Below, piece by piece: positions 39,789 through 48,963 of a DNA stretch of 64,000 bases (its first letter is position 1; each line of letters starts with the position of its first letter). Source of the stretch: Moraxellaceae bacterium (lineage in GTDB: Bacteria; Pseudomonadota; Gammaproteobacteria; Burkholderiales; Rhodocyclaceae). The notes beneath the pieces are model-generated. The model did no database searches and had not been told where the DNA came from. It worked only from the letters and a program-made list of their open reading frames with translations. Both the position numbers and the translations under genes were made by a program. The stretch covers positions 1 to 64,000 of the forward strand of contig JAVHYF010000012.1 of the NCBI GenBank assembly GCA_031119205.1, read 5' to 3'.

Positions 39789-40747
39789 TCCGCAACCTGA
39801 CCGGCCTGCTGGCCCCGGCGGGTGACCGCGCCCGCCTGTCCATTCTCATCCTGCATCGCGTCAGCCCGCAGGCGGACCCGCTGTTCCCAGGGGAGATGCA
39901 TGCGCGCAGCTTTGACGCCATGCTGCGCTGGGTGAAAGACTGGTACACCGTGCTGCCCTTGCCGGAAGCGGTCGAGCGCCTGCGCGCCGGCACGCTGCCC
40001 GCGCGTGCGCTGGCCATCACCTTCGACGACGGCTACGAGGACAATCACTCGGTGGCGCTGCCGATCCTGAAGCAGCATGGCCTGAGCGCAACTTTCTTCG
40101 TCGCTACCGACTTCCTCAACGGCGGTCGCATGTGGAACGACAGCCTCATCGAAGCCATGCGCACGACGCCGGGCGGTGAGCTGGACCTCGGCCAGTGGGG
40201 CCGCTACCGCCTGGACGATGCGGCTTCGCGCAGTCGTGCCGCGGTGGCGCTCATCAGCCGCATCAAGTACCTGGAGCCGCCCGCCCGGCAGGCTGCGGTG
40301 GAGGAGGTGGCACAGCGCAGCCGCGCCACGCTGCCGCTCAAGCTGATGATGACCGACGCGCAGGTGGGCGATCTGCATCGTCAGGGCATGACGGTGGGCG
40401 CGCATACCTGTTCCCATCCCATCCTCGCGCGGCTGGACGACGCCGCTGCCCGCGACGAGATCGCGCGTGGCCGTGCGGCGCTGGAGGCCATGACGAGTGC
40501 CCGCGTCGGCCTGTTTGCCTATCCCAACGGCAAACCGGGCGAGGACTACCTGTCGCAGCACGTCGCCATGGTGAGGGAGCTCGGTTTCGATGCTGCCGTA
40601 TCCACTGCCTGGGGTGCCTCGGTGCAAGGGGACGACCCCTATCAGTTGCGCCGCTTCACGCCCTGGGATCGCAGTCGCCTGAAGTTCGGCCTGCGCATGC
40701 TGCGCAATCTGGCAAAGCCGGCGCCCACGCCCTTGATGGCAGCCTGA
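39785..40747 (+). CDS. Polysaccharide deacetylase family protein
   Basis: LAITFDDGYEDNHSVALPILKQHGLSATFFVATDF; GAHTCSHPIL. Confidence 0.9.
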   Translation: MIRNLTGLLAPAGDRARLSILILHRVSPQADPLFPGEMHARSFDAMLRWVKDWYTVLPLPEAVERLRAGTLPARALAITFDDGYEDNHSVALPILKQHGLSATFFVATDFLNGGRMWNDSLIEAMRTTPGGELDLGQWGRYRLDDAASRSRAAVALISRIKYLEPPARQAAVEEVAQRSRATLPLKLMMTDAQVGDLHRQGMTVGAHTCSHPILARLDDAAARDEIARGRAALEAMTSARVGLFAYPNGKPGEDYLSQHVAMVRELGFDAAVSTAWGASVQGDDPYQLRRFTPWDRSRLKFGLRMLRNLAKPAPTPLMAA

Positions 40748-40762
40748 CTGGCAGCGGTACGG

Positions 40763-41029
40763 CTACAGCGTCTGGCGCAGGAAGGCCAGGCCCAGCCAGG
40801 CCCACAACAGGACGAAGAAGGTCACCACGGGTATGTGCCGGTCGCTGATTGCGCGTGGCAGGGCTGCGCGCATTGCCCTGACCGGGGGGGATGCGATGAG
40901 GCGCAGCAACTGGTAGATGGCATTGTCGTCGCGGCGCGCACCGGCCAGTACGTGTAGCGCGCCCTGGCCGAGCAAGGCAAGTCCGGCGACCTCCACGAGC
41001 ATACGAAGGATGCTGATCAGGAGGTCCAT
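40763..41029 (-). CDS. Small membrane protein of unknown function
   Basis: 88-aa ORF MDLLISILRMLVEVAGLALLGQGALHVLAGARRDDNAIYQLLRLIASPPVRAMRAALPRAISDRHIPVVTFFVLLWAWLGLAFL with two hydrophobic segments. Confidence 0.7.
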   Translation of the reverse strand: MDLLISILRMLVEVAGLALLGQGALHVLAGARRDDNAIYQLLRLIASPPVRAMRAALPRAISDRHIPVVTFFVLLWAWLGLAFLRQTL

Positions 41030-41125
41030 GCAGGCCACTCCGGGTTGAACGCCATACAGGCTCGCGCTGGACAAAGAACCCGCCTATTGTAGGCAGCCCC
41101 GTCACTCCCGCAAGGAACGTCTGTC

Positions 41126-41599
41126 GTGAGCATTGCCATCACCCTCGGTCGCCAGCGAGCGCGTCTGCTTGAAGCCATCGGCCTGCGCAGGCTGGCGGCG
41201 CATGCCTGGGGCGAAGTGTTGCTGATCGATCCCTCGAACCTGGAGGCGGCATGCCGGCTCGGCCGCATCGCACTGGCGAGAAGGCGGGAGGAAGAGGCAT
41301 TGGGATGGTTCACGCGCGCCACGCGGCTAGCGGGAGACGATGCGGCGGCCTGGTACGGCCTGGGGCTTTCCCACGCGGGGCTCGGTGCCCATGCCGACGC
41401 CGCCGACGCCTTCGCGCATGCGCTGACCCAGCGGCCAGACGATGGTGATGTACTGCACCAGCTTGGCCTCGCACAGCATCGGGCCGGGCAGGGCGACGCT
41501 TTCGGCCTCACTCTCGCGAAACTGGATCGGATCGACGCGTCGCGAGCCCGCTTGTTACGTGACGAGCTTGCGGAAGCCGCGGGCAGCGACGCAACCTGA
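41126..41599 (+). CDS. TPR-like protein
   Basis: Repeat-like helical pairs (AAWYGLGLSHAGLGAHADAADAFAHALTQRPDDGDVLHQLGLAQHRAG). Confidence 0.65.
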   Translation: MSIAITLGRQRARLLEAIGLRRLAAHAWGEVLLIDPSNLEAACRLGRIALARRREEEALGWFTRATRLAGDDAAAWYGLGLSHAGLGAHADAADAFAHALTQRPDDGDVLHQLGLAQHRAGQGDAFGLTLAKLDRIDASRARLLRDELAEAAGSDAT

Positions 41600-41621
41600 A
41601 ATTTGCGCGTGCCTCGCTGTC

Positions 41622-41885
41622 TCAGCCCGGGCTGTCGTCGGGACCGAGCTCGCGATCCAGGCGGTTCATGTAGCGTGCGTAGAAGCCGATGATCAGCACG
41701 TAGACCACCAGGGCACCCTGGGCCCCCATGTAGAAGCCGAGGGGAAATCCGAAGACGACGACGTGGTTGAGCTCGCGCGCGTAGTAAGAGGCGACGAAGG
41801 TCACCACGAACCAGATGGCGAGCAGCACCGCGGTGACGCGGAGGTTCTTCTGCCAATAGGTCTGGTGCTTTTGCGTGGCATGCAT
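41622..41885 (-). CDS. DUF4212 (solute:sodium symporter small subunit-like)
   Basis: YWQKNLRVTAVLLAIWFVVTFVASYYARELNHVVVFGFPLGFYMGAQGALVVYVLIIGFYARYMNRLDRELG. Confidence 0.88.
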   Translation of the reverse strand: MHATQKHQTYWQKNLRVTAVLLAIWFVVTFVASYYARELNHVVVFGFPLGFYMGAQGALVVYVLIIGFYARYMNRLDRELGPDDSPG

Positions 41886-42037
41886 GGCGCGGCTCCTCGG
41901 GGCGGAACTTGCGGCGGGGCGGGTCGTCAGGTGGGTTACGCCGCTGCGGCATAATGGCGGCAAAGCCCGGGCCGCGGCAAGTCCAGCCTGGCGTTGCCTC
42001 GCCTCTGCGCGATGCTTGCCTGGGCGCTTCATGCACG

Positions 42038-42889
42038 ATGACGCAAGTCCAGACTCCCGCTTCCCTTCAGCCCTCTACGCCGCCCGACTCCTGTGTCGAG
42101 ACGGCTGCGTTGCACGCCTTGTTGTGCGAACGGCCGGAGGAGAAGTGCGTGCTGGTCGAGGCCTTGTCACTGGCTTGGCGACAGGGAGCGCTGCCGAGCC
42201 GGCCGCCGGAACAGCACGCCCGCCTGCCGGTTCCCGGGCGGCCTGCGAAACCAGCCCTGGTTGCCGCCGACGCGGTGCCGCGTCGCAGCCCGCATACGCG
42301 CGAAGGTCATGCCGCGTTGCTGCATGCGGTGGCCCACATCGAGTTCAATGCGATCAATCTCGCGCTCGACTGCGTGTACCGCTTCAGCGCCTGCGGCCGG
42401 GAGTTCATCGACGACTGGATGCGCGTGGCGCTGGAGGAGAGCCAGCACTATGGTTTGCTGGCCGCACGTCTTGCCGAGCTCGGCCACGCCTATGGCGACT
42501 TCGACGCCCACAACGGGCTGTGGGAAATGGCCGTGAAGACCGACCATGACCTGCTGGCACGCATGGCGCTCGTGCCGCGGCTGCTGGAAGCACGCGGGCT
42601 GGATGCCACGCCGCCGATCCAGGCCAAGCTGCAGTCGATCAAGGACGCGGCAAGTCTGGCCATCCTCGACATCATCCTGCGTGACGAGATCGGCCACGTC
42701 GCCATCGGCGACCGCTGGTTCCGTGTCGCCTGTGACCAGCGCAAGCTCGAACCGGAGGCGGCTTTCCGCATGTTGCTCAGCGAGTACGCCGCGCCGACAC
42801 CGCGGCCACCGTTCAACCGCGATGCGCGACGCAAGGCCGGCTTCTCCGACGCGGAGCTGGATGTCTTCGAGCAGGGCTGGCGTCGGTGA
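42038..42889 (+). CDS. DUF455 ferritin-like protein
   Basis: AHIEFNAINLALDCVYRF...EESQHYGLL...LRDEIGHVAIGDRWF, paired ExxH-type metal-binding motifs. Confidence 0.82.
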   Translation: MTQVQTPASLQPSTPPDSCVETAALHALLCERPEEKCVLVEALSLAWRQGALPSRPPEQHARLPVPGRPAKPALVAADAVPRRSPHTREGHAALLHAVAHIEFNAINLALDCVYRFSACGREFIDDWMRVALEESQHYGLLAARLAELGHAYGDFDAHNGLWEMAVKTDHDLLARMALVPRLLEARGLDATPPIQAKLQSIKDAASLAILDIILRDEIGHVAIGDRWFRVACDQRKLEPEAAFRMLLSEYAAPTPRPPFNRDARRKAGFSDAELDVFEQGWRR

Positions 42890-45309
42890 GCGTCGGCGCA
42901 AGCTGTTACCACTGCGGATTGCCGGTACCCGCAGGCAGCACATGGCAGGCGCGTATCGAAGGCGTCACGCAGCCGATGTGCTGTGCCGGCTGCCAGGCGG
43001 TGGCCGAAGCCATCGTCGCCGGCGGCATGGCCGACTACTACCGCCAGCGTAGCGCCTTGCCGGAGTCGGCGGCCGCTGCCGTCCTGCCCGACGAACTGTC
43101 GCTCTATGACAGAAAGGAGTTCCGCGAGAACCTCGTGCGCGAGGCGGAACAGGGCGAATTCGAGGCGGACCTCGTGCTGGAAGGCATCACCTGCGCTGCC
43201 TGCGTGTGGCTGAACGAGCGCCAGCTATCCGCGCTGCCCGGCATGCGTGGCGTGCAGGTCAACTACGCGACGCGACGCGCGCGTGTGCGCTGGCGCGATG
43301 GCGATGCGCCCGGTGAGCTGAGGTTGTCGACGATCCTCGCGGCCGTGGCGCGCATCGGCTACCGCGCCTGGCCCTATGACCCGGACGAAGTGGATGCCGC
43401 CGCGCGGCGCGAGCGTCGTGATGCGCTGTGGCGCCTGTTCATCGCCGGCTTCGGCATGATGCAGGTGATGATGTACGCCTACCCGGCCTACATCGCGGGC
43501 GACGGCGATCTTTCCGATACGGCAGCGACCATCATGCGCTGGGCCAGCCTCATCCTGACCCTGCCGGTCGTGCTGTATTCCGCCGCGCCTTTCTTCAAGC
43601 GCGCCTGGCGCGACGTATGGATGCGACGGCTCGGCATGGATGTGCCAGTGGCGCTGGGCATCGGCGCCGCTTTCCTCGCCAGCCTGTGGTCCACGCTCAG
43701 CGGCGTGGGCGAGGTGTACTACGACTCGGTGACGATGTTCGTGTTCTTCCTTCTGGCCGGGCGCTACGCGGAGATGCTGGCCCGCCAGCGTGCGCAGCGC
43801 GGTGCCGATGTGCTGTCGCGCGTCGTGCCCACCTTCGCGCGGCGGCTGGATGCGCAAGGCGATGCCCATCAGGTGCCGGTGTCGGCGCTGGTAGCGGGAG
43901 ACCGCATCAGTGTGTGGCCGGGCGAGACCATCGTCGTCGATGGCGTGGTGGAAGAGGGCGCCAGCGAAGTCGACGAAGCCTGGCTCAGTGGCGAAAGCCG
44001 CCCCGTACCGCGTGCCGTGGGTGACACGGTGTTGTGCGGCAGCGTGAACGGCGCCAGCCCTTTGCGCGTGCGCGCAACCGGTGTCGGTGACCAGACGCGC
44101 CTGGCGACGATTCGTCGCCTGATCGACCGCGCCTCGATGGAACGGCCACGCGTCGTGCAGCAGGCGGAACGCGTCGCCGGCGGATTCGTGGCCGTGGTGC
44201 TGGTGCTGGCGGCACTGGCGTTCGCATGGTGGTGGCAACACGACGCCAGTCGCGCGCTGTGGGTGGCCGTGTCCGTGCTGGTGGTGAGCTGTCCCTGCGC
44301 CCTGTCGCTCGCCACGCCGGCAGCGCTGACCGTCGCCATCGAGGCGATGCGCCGTCGCGGCTTGCTGGTGACGCGGGCGCATGCAGTGGAAACGCTGGCG
44401 CGTGCGGAGCACTTCGTGTTCGACAAGACCGGCACCCTGAGCGATGGTGCGATGCGCCTGCGTGATGTGCTGCTCGCACCGCAGGCTGGTGTCGCGCGCG
44501 ACGAGGCGCTGGTGCTGGCCGCTGCGCTGGAGCGCGAAGCCGGGCACGCGATCGCGGCGGCCATCGTGGCTGCTGCGCCTTCCGTGTTGCCACAGGCCGA
44601 GGATGTGCACGCGACTGCCGGGCAGGGAGTCTGTGCCCGCATACATGGCAGGCAGTACGCCATCGGTCGTATCGGCTTCGTGCGCACCCGTTTCGGACTC
44701 GCAGCGCCGCCCTGGGCCGCGACGACCGGCAGCGAGGTGGTGCTGGCCAGCGAGGCGGGCTGGATTGCCGCGTTCGACATCGGCGATGCGATGCGCATCG
44801 ATGCGCCTGCACTCGTGACACAACTGCGCGGTGAGGGTTGTGCGCTGTCGGTGTTCAGTGGCGACGCCGTGGCACCGGTGCAGGCACTCGCGCAGATACT
44901 CTCGATTGCAGATGCGCGTGCTGCGATGTTGCCCGAGGACAAGCAGGCGGCCGTGCGCAGCTTGCAACTTGAAGGCAAGGTGGTCGCGATGCTGGGCGAT
45001 GGTGTGAACGATGCGCCCGTACTGGCGACCGCCGACGTGTCGGTGGCAATGGCGGGCGGGACGGCGCTTGCACGACAGCAGGCGGACATCGTGCTGTTGC
45101 AGGACAGCCTGGTGCGCCTGGGCGAGGGGCGGATACTGGCCCGTCGCACGCTGCGCATCATCCGCCAGAACCTCGGCTGGGCGGCGGCCTACAACCTGTT
45201 GTCGATTCCCGCCGCGATGGCGGGCTGGGTCACGCCCTGGATGGCAGGGGTCGGCATGGGCCTGAGCTCGTTGCTGGTGGTCCTGAACGCCCTGCGCCTG
45301 TCACGCTGA
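42886..45309 (+). CDS. ccoI: Copper-translocating P-type ATPase, cbb3 assembly (CcoI/FixI)
   Basis: N-terminal CYHCGLP / MCCAGCQAV; GITCAACVWL; SCPCALSLATPAAL; DKTGTLS; located before ccoS. Confidence 0.94.
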   Translation: MSVGASCYHCGLPVPAGSTWQARIEGVTQPMCCAGCQAVAEAIVAGGMADYYRQRSALPESAAAAVLPDELSLYDRKEFRENLVREAEQGEFEADLVLEGITCAACVWLNERQLSALPGMRGVQVNYATRRARVRWRDGDAPGELRLSTILAAVARIGYRAWPYDPDEVDAAARRERRDALWRLFIAGFGMMQVMMYAYPAYIAGDGDLSDTAATIMRWASLILTLPVVLYSAAPFFKRAWRDVWMRRLGMDVPVALGIGAAFLASLWSTLSGVGEVYYDSVTMFVFFLLAGRYAEMLARQRAQRGADVLSRVVPTFARRLDAQGDAHQVPVSALVAGDRISVWPGETIVVDGVVEEGASEVDEAWLSGESRPVPRAVGDTVLCGSVNGASPLRVRATGVGDQTRLATIRRLIDRASMERPRVVQQAERVAGGFVAVVLVLAALAFAWWWQHDASRALWVAVSVLVVSCPCALSLATPAALTVAIEAMRRRGLLVTRAHAVETLARAEHFVFDKTGTLSDGAMRLRDVLLAPQAGVARDEALVLAAALEREAGHAIAAAIVAAAPSVLPQAEDVHATAGQGVCARIHGRQYAIGRIGFVRTRFGLAAPPWAATTGSEVVLASEAGWIAAFDIGDAMRIDAPALVTQLRGEGCALSVFSGDAVAPVQALAQILSIADARAAMLPEDKQAAVRSLQLEGKVVAMLGDGVNDAPVLATADVSVAMAGGTALARQQADIVLLQDSLVRLGEGRILARRTLRIIRQNLGWAAAYNLLSIPAAMAGWVTPWMAGVGMGLSSLLVVLNALRLSR

Positions 45310-45382
45310 ACTGCGCGACCTTGGCGTACTCTCACGCCTTCATGCACATGGTGTCGCGGCAGCGACTGAACGGACTGCGGTC

Positions 45383-45565
45383 GTGGAAGAAAGCCTGTTG
45401 ATACTGATTCCCATTTCCATCCTGTTGGTGTTCGCCATCGGTGCGGTGTTCTGGTGGTGCATGCGCAGCGGGCAGTTCGACGACATGGAAGGCCCGGCCT
45501 GGCGCATGCTGAACGACGACGATCGACCACCGGGCACACCGCCAGCTCCCCCTGAAGAGCGATGA
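45383..45565 (+). CDS. ccoS: cbb3 oxidase assembly protein CcoS
   Basis: MEESLLILIPISILLVFAIGAVFWWCMRSGQFDDMEGPAWRMLNDDD. Confidence 0.93.
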   Translation: MEESLLILIPISILLVFAIGAVFWWCMRSGQFDDMEGPAWRMLNDDDRPPGTPPAPPEER

Positions 45566-45653
45566 GCGGCAATGAACGGCAGTTGCCACTGGCATTTCGC
45601 ATGACCAACGTCAAATGTGTTTGCTAGTATTTTCTGCAAGCCTCCGTTGCAAC

Positions 45654-45667
45654 TTGATCCCGGTCAA
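45654..45667. promoter_or_regulatory. FNR/ANR-like box upstream of ccoN
   Basis: TTGATCCCGGTCAA (9 of 10 conserved positions of TTGAT-N4-ATCAA). Confidence 0.8.
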
Positions 45668-45779
45668 ATTGCGTGGAGCTTGCTTCCTGTAGTCTCGCGC
45701 CCGCAGCTCTACTGGCGGACGAGGCTGGCCGCCAAAGCGGTTCTGGTGGCGTCCGTCATCTCCAACACTGAGGCATTGC

Positions 45780-47204
45780 ATGCAGACACAGGCGACGTAC
45801 GACTACCAGGTAGTGCGGCAGTTTTCGGTCATGACAGTCATCTGGGGCATCGTCGGCATGGCCGTCGGCGTGTTCATCGCCGCCCAGCTCGTCTGGCCTG
45901 AACTGAATTTCGCGGAGTGGCTGCACTTCGGCCGACTGCGCCCGCTGCATACCAATGCAGTGATCTTCGCGTTCGGCGGTTGCGCGTTGATGGGCACGTC
46001 CTACTACGTCGTCCAGCGCACCAGCCACACATCCCTGTTCCTGCCCTGGCTGGCCAGCTTCACCTTCTGGGGCTGGCAGGCGGTCATCGTGCTGGCGGCG
46101 GTCACGCTGCCCCTGGGCATCACCAGCGGCAAGGAATACGCCGAGCTGGAGTGGCCGATCGACATCCTGATCGCGGTGGTGTGGGTGTCGTATGCCGTCG
46201 TCTTTTTCGGCACCATCGCCAAGCGCAAGACGCCGCACATCTACGTCGCCAACTGGTTCTACGGCGCCTTCATCATCGCCGTGGCGCTGCTGCACATCGT
46301 CAATTCCGCGGCCATGCCGGTCGGTATGTGGAAGAGCTACTCGGCCTATGCCGGCGTGCAGGACGCGATGATCCAGTGGTGGTACGGCCACAACGCGGTG
46401 GGCTTCTTCCTGACCGCGGGCTTCCTCGGGATCATGTATTACTTCGTGCCCAAGCAGGTGGGCCGTCCGGTGTATTCCTATCGTCTGTCGGTGGTGCACT
46501 TCTGGGCGCTGATCTTCACCTACATGTGGGCCGGCCCGCACCACCTGCACTACACCGCGCTGCCGGACTGGACGCAGTCTTTGGGCATGGCCTTCTCGCT
46601 GATCCTGCTGGCGCCGAGCTGGGGCGGCATGATCAACGGCATCATGACCCTGTCGGGTGCCTGGGACAAACTGCGCACCGACCCGATCCTCAAGTTCCTC
46701 ATCACCGCGCTGTCCTTCTACGGCATGTCGACCTTCGAAGGCCCGATGATGTCGATCAAGACGGTCAACGCGCTGTCGCACTACACCGACTGGACCATCG
46801 GCCACGTGCACTCCGGCGCATTGGGCTGGGTGGCGATGATCTCCATCGGTGCGGTGTATTACCTGCTGCCGCGTCTCTACGGCAAGCAGGAGATGTACTC
46901 GGTGCGTCTCATCACCGCGCACTTCTGGATCGCTACCATCGGCATCGTGCTGTACATCGCCTCGATGTGGATTGCCGGCGTCATGCAGGGCCTGATGTGG
47001 CGCGCCACCAACCCGGACGGCACGCTGACGTATTCCTTCGTAGAGAGCGTGAAGGCCAGCTATCCCTTCTGGACCGTTCGCCTGCTGGGCGGCGTCCTCT
47101 TCCTCGCCGGGATGTTCATCATGGCCTACAACATGTTCCGCACCATGTGGAGCGGCAAGCCCTTCAACGCGCCGGTACTGGCGCCTACGGCAGCAGCCCA
47201 CTGA
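45780..47204 (+). CDS. ccoN: cbb3-type cytochrome c oxidase subunit I
   Basis: [53 protein letters not shown]; heme-copper oxidase histidines. Confidence 0.97.
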   Translation: MQTQATYDYQVVRQFSVMTVIWGIVGMAVGVFIAAQLVWPELNFAEWLHFGRLRPLHTNAVIFAFGGCALMGTSYYVVQRTSHTSLFLPWLASFTFWGWQAVIVLAAVTLPLGITSGKEYAELEWPIDILIAVVWVSYAVVFFGTIAKRKTPHIYVANWFYGAFIIAVALLHIVNSAAMPVGMWKSYSAYAGVQDAMIQWWYGHNAVGFFLTAGFLGIMYYFVPKQVGRPVYSYRLSVVHFWALIFTYMWAGPHHLHYTALPDWTQSLGMAFSLILLAPSWGGMINGIMTLSGAWDKLRTDPILKFLITALSFYGMSTFEGPMMSIKTVNALSHYTDWTIGHVHSGALGWVAMISIGAVYYLLPRLYGKQEMYSVRLITAHFWIATIGIVLYIASMWIAGVMQGLMWRATNPDGTLTYSFVESVKASYPFWTVRLLGGVLFLAGMFIMAYNMFRTMWSGKPFNAPVLAPTAAAH

Positions 47205-47217
47205 GGAGCGCGTCCGC

Positions 47218-47829
47218 ATGAAGCTGAACAACGAAATCATCGAACGCCACGTCGGCTGGCTCATCGTCCTCACCCTGCTGGTGATCAGCGTGGGCGGCCT
47301 GGTCGAGATCGTGCCGCTGTTCTTCCAGCAGTCCACTACGACGCCGGTCGAAGGCGTGAAGCCTTACGACCCCGTACGTCTCGTCGGTCGCGACATCTAC
47401 GTGCGCGAAGGTTGCTACAACTGCCACTCGCAGATGATCCGCCCCTTCCGTGCGGAGACCGAGCGCTATGGTCACTACTCGGTGGCCGGCGAGTTCGTCT
47501 ACGACCGTCCGTTCCAGTGGGGCTCCAAGCGCACCGGCCCGGACCTCGCGCGCGTCGGTGGCCGTTACTCCGACACCTGGCAGCGCATGCACCTGATCAA
47601 TCCGCGCGACGTGGTGCCGGAATCCAACATGCCGGCCTTCCCCTGGCTGCAACGCCCGGTGAAATCGGATGACATCGAAAGCAAGCTGCGTGGATTGCGT
47701 GCGCTCGGCGTGCCCTATACCGACGCGGACATCGCCGGTGCTGCGAAGCAACTGGAAGGCGTGAGCGAGCTGGATGCCATCGTGGCCTACCTGCAGGGCC
47801 TGGGCACGGCCGTCAAGAACACGCGCTGA
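47218..47829 (+). CDS. ccoO: cbb3-type cytochrome c oxidase subunit II
   Basis: [24 protein letters not shown], CcoO heme c motif. Confidence 0.97.
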   Translation: MKLNNEIIERHVGWLIVLTLLVISVGGLVEIVPLFFQQSTTTPVEGVKPYDPVRLVGRDIYVREGCYNCHSQMIRPFRAETERYGHYSVAGEFVYDRPFQWGSKRTGPDLARVGGRYSDTWQRMHLINPRDVVPESNMPAFPWLQRPVKSDDIESKLRGLRALGVPYTDADIAGAAKQLEGVSELDAIVAYLQGLGTAVKNTR

Positions 47830-47836
47830 GGCTGCC

Positions 47837-48040
47837 ATGGAGCAGAACATCCTGCGCAGCCTGCTGACCCTGCTGGGCTTCATCTGCTTCGTGGCAATCG
47901 CGCTGTGGGCCTACAGTCGTGGTGCCCAGCGCGGTTTCCGTGAGGCAGAGATGCTGCCTTTCGACGATGACAAAGCGGAGGCCGCCCATTCCGGCCAGCC
48001 GCGTCCGGCATCCAGCCAGACACCCCGTAACGAGGGCTGA
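47837..48040 (+). CDS. ccoQ: cbb3-type oxidase subunit 3 (CcoQ)
   Basis: Small TM protein LLTLLGFICFVAIALWAYSRGAQRGFREAEMLPFDDD between ccoO and ccoP. Confidence 0.88.
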   Translation: MEQNILRSLLTLLGFICFVAIALWAYSRGAQRGFREAEMLPFDDDKAEAAHSGQPRPASSQTPRNEG

Positions 48041-48045
48041 ACAAC

Positions 48046-48945
48046 ATGAGTGATTTCGTCAGCGAGTTCTGGCACTACTACGTGGCGGGTCTCACCATCC
48101 TGAGCCTGCTGTACTGCGCCTGGGTGCTGGTCTCCAACATGAGTCGCGGCAAGGCTGGTCCCGCAGAGCTGCATGGCCATGTGTGGGACGAGGACCTGCA
48201 GGAGTACAACAATCCGCTGCCGCGCTGGTGGCTGTACCTGTTCTGGCTCACGCTGATTTTTTCGCTGGGCTACTTCCTGCTGTATCCCGCACTGGGTACC
48301 AGCGCCGGCCGCCTGGGCTGGAGTTCGAAGGGTGAGTACGAGGCCGAGATGGCGCGTGCTGCCGAGCGCTACGACCCGATTTTCGACAAGTACCTGAAGC
48401 AGGATCTGCAGGCAGTGGCCGCCGACCCGGAAGCACAGGCCATGGGCCAGCGCCTGTTCCTGACCTACTGCGCGCAGTGTCATGGCGCCGACGCACGCGG
48501 CTCGCGCGGCTTCCCGAACCTTGCGGATGGCGACTGGCTGCATGGCGGCACGCCCGAGGCGATCAAGACCACCATTACGCAGGGCCGCACCGGCGTGATG
48601 CCGCCGCTGGGCGCAGCGCTCGGAGGCGAGGGCACCAAGGACGTCGCCAACTACGTGCGCTCGCTGTCTGGCCTGGCGCATGACTCGCTGCGTGCGCAGC
48701 GCGGTCGCGAAGGCTTCGCGCAGAACTGCGTGGCCTGCCACGGCGCGGACGGCAAGGGCAATGTCGCACTCGGTGCGCCGAACCTGACCGACCGCATCTG
48801 GCTGTATGGCTCTTCCGAGGCCGTCATCATCGAGACGATCAGCAAAGGGCGTCAGAACCAGATGCCGGCCTTCCATGACCTGCTCGGCGACAGCAAGGTG
48901 CATCTGCTGTCCGCTTACGTACTCAGCCTGTCCAGACAGCAGTAA
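48046..48945 (+). CDS. ccoP: cbb3-type cytochrome c oxidase subunit III
   Basis: Two heme c motifs CAQCH and CVACH; N-terminal LPRWWLYLFWLTLIFSLGYFLLYP. Confidence 0.96.
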   Translation: MSDFVSEFWHYYVAGLTILSLLYCAWVLVSNMSRGKAGPAELHGHVWDEDLQEYNNPLPRWWLYLFWLTLIFSLGYFLLYPALGTSAGRLGWSSKGEYEAEMARAAERYDPIFDKYLKQDLQAVAADPEAQAMGQRLFLTYCAQCHGADARGSRGFPNLADGDWLHGGTPEAIKTTITQGRTGVMPPLGAALGGEGTKDVANYVRSLSGLAHDSLRAQRGREGFAQNCVACHGADGKGNVALGAPNLTDRIWLYGSSEAVIIETISKGRQNQMPAFHDLLGDSKVHLLSAYVLSLSRQQ

Positions 48946-48963
48946 TCAGCGGGGGCGCCGCTC

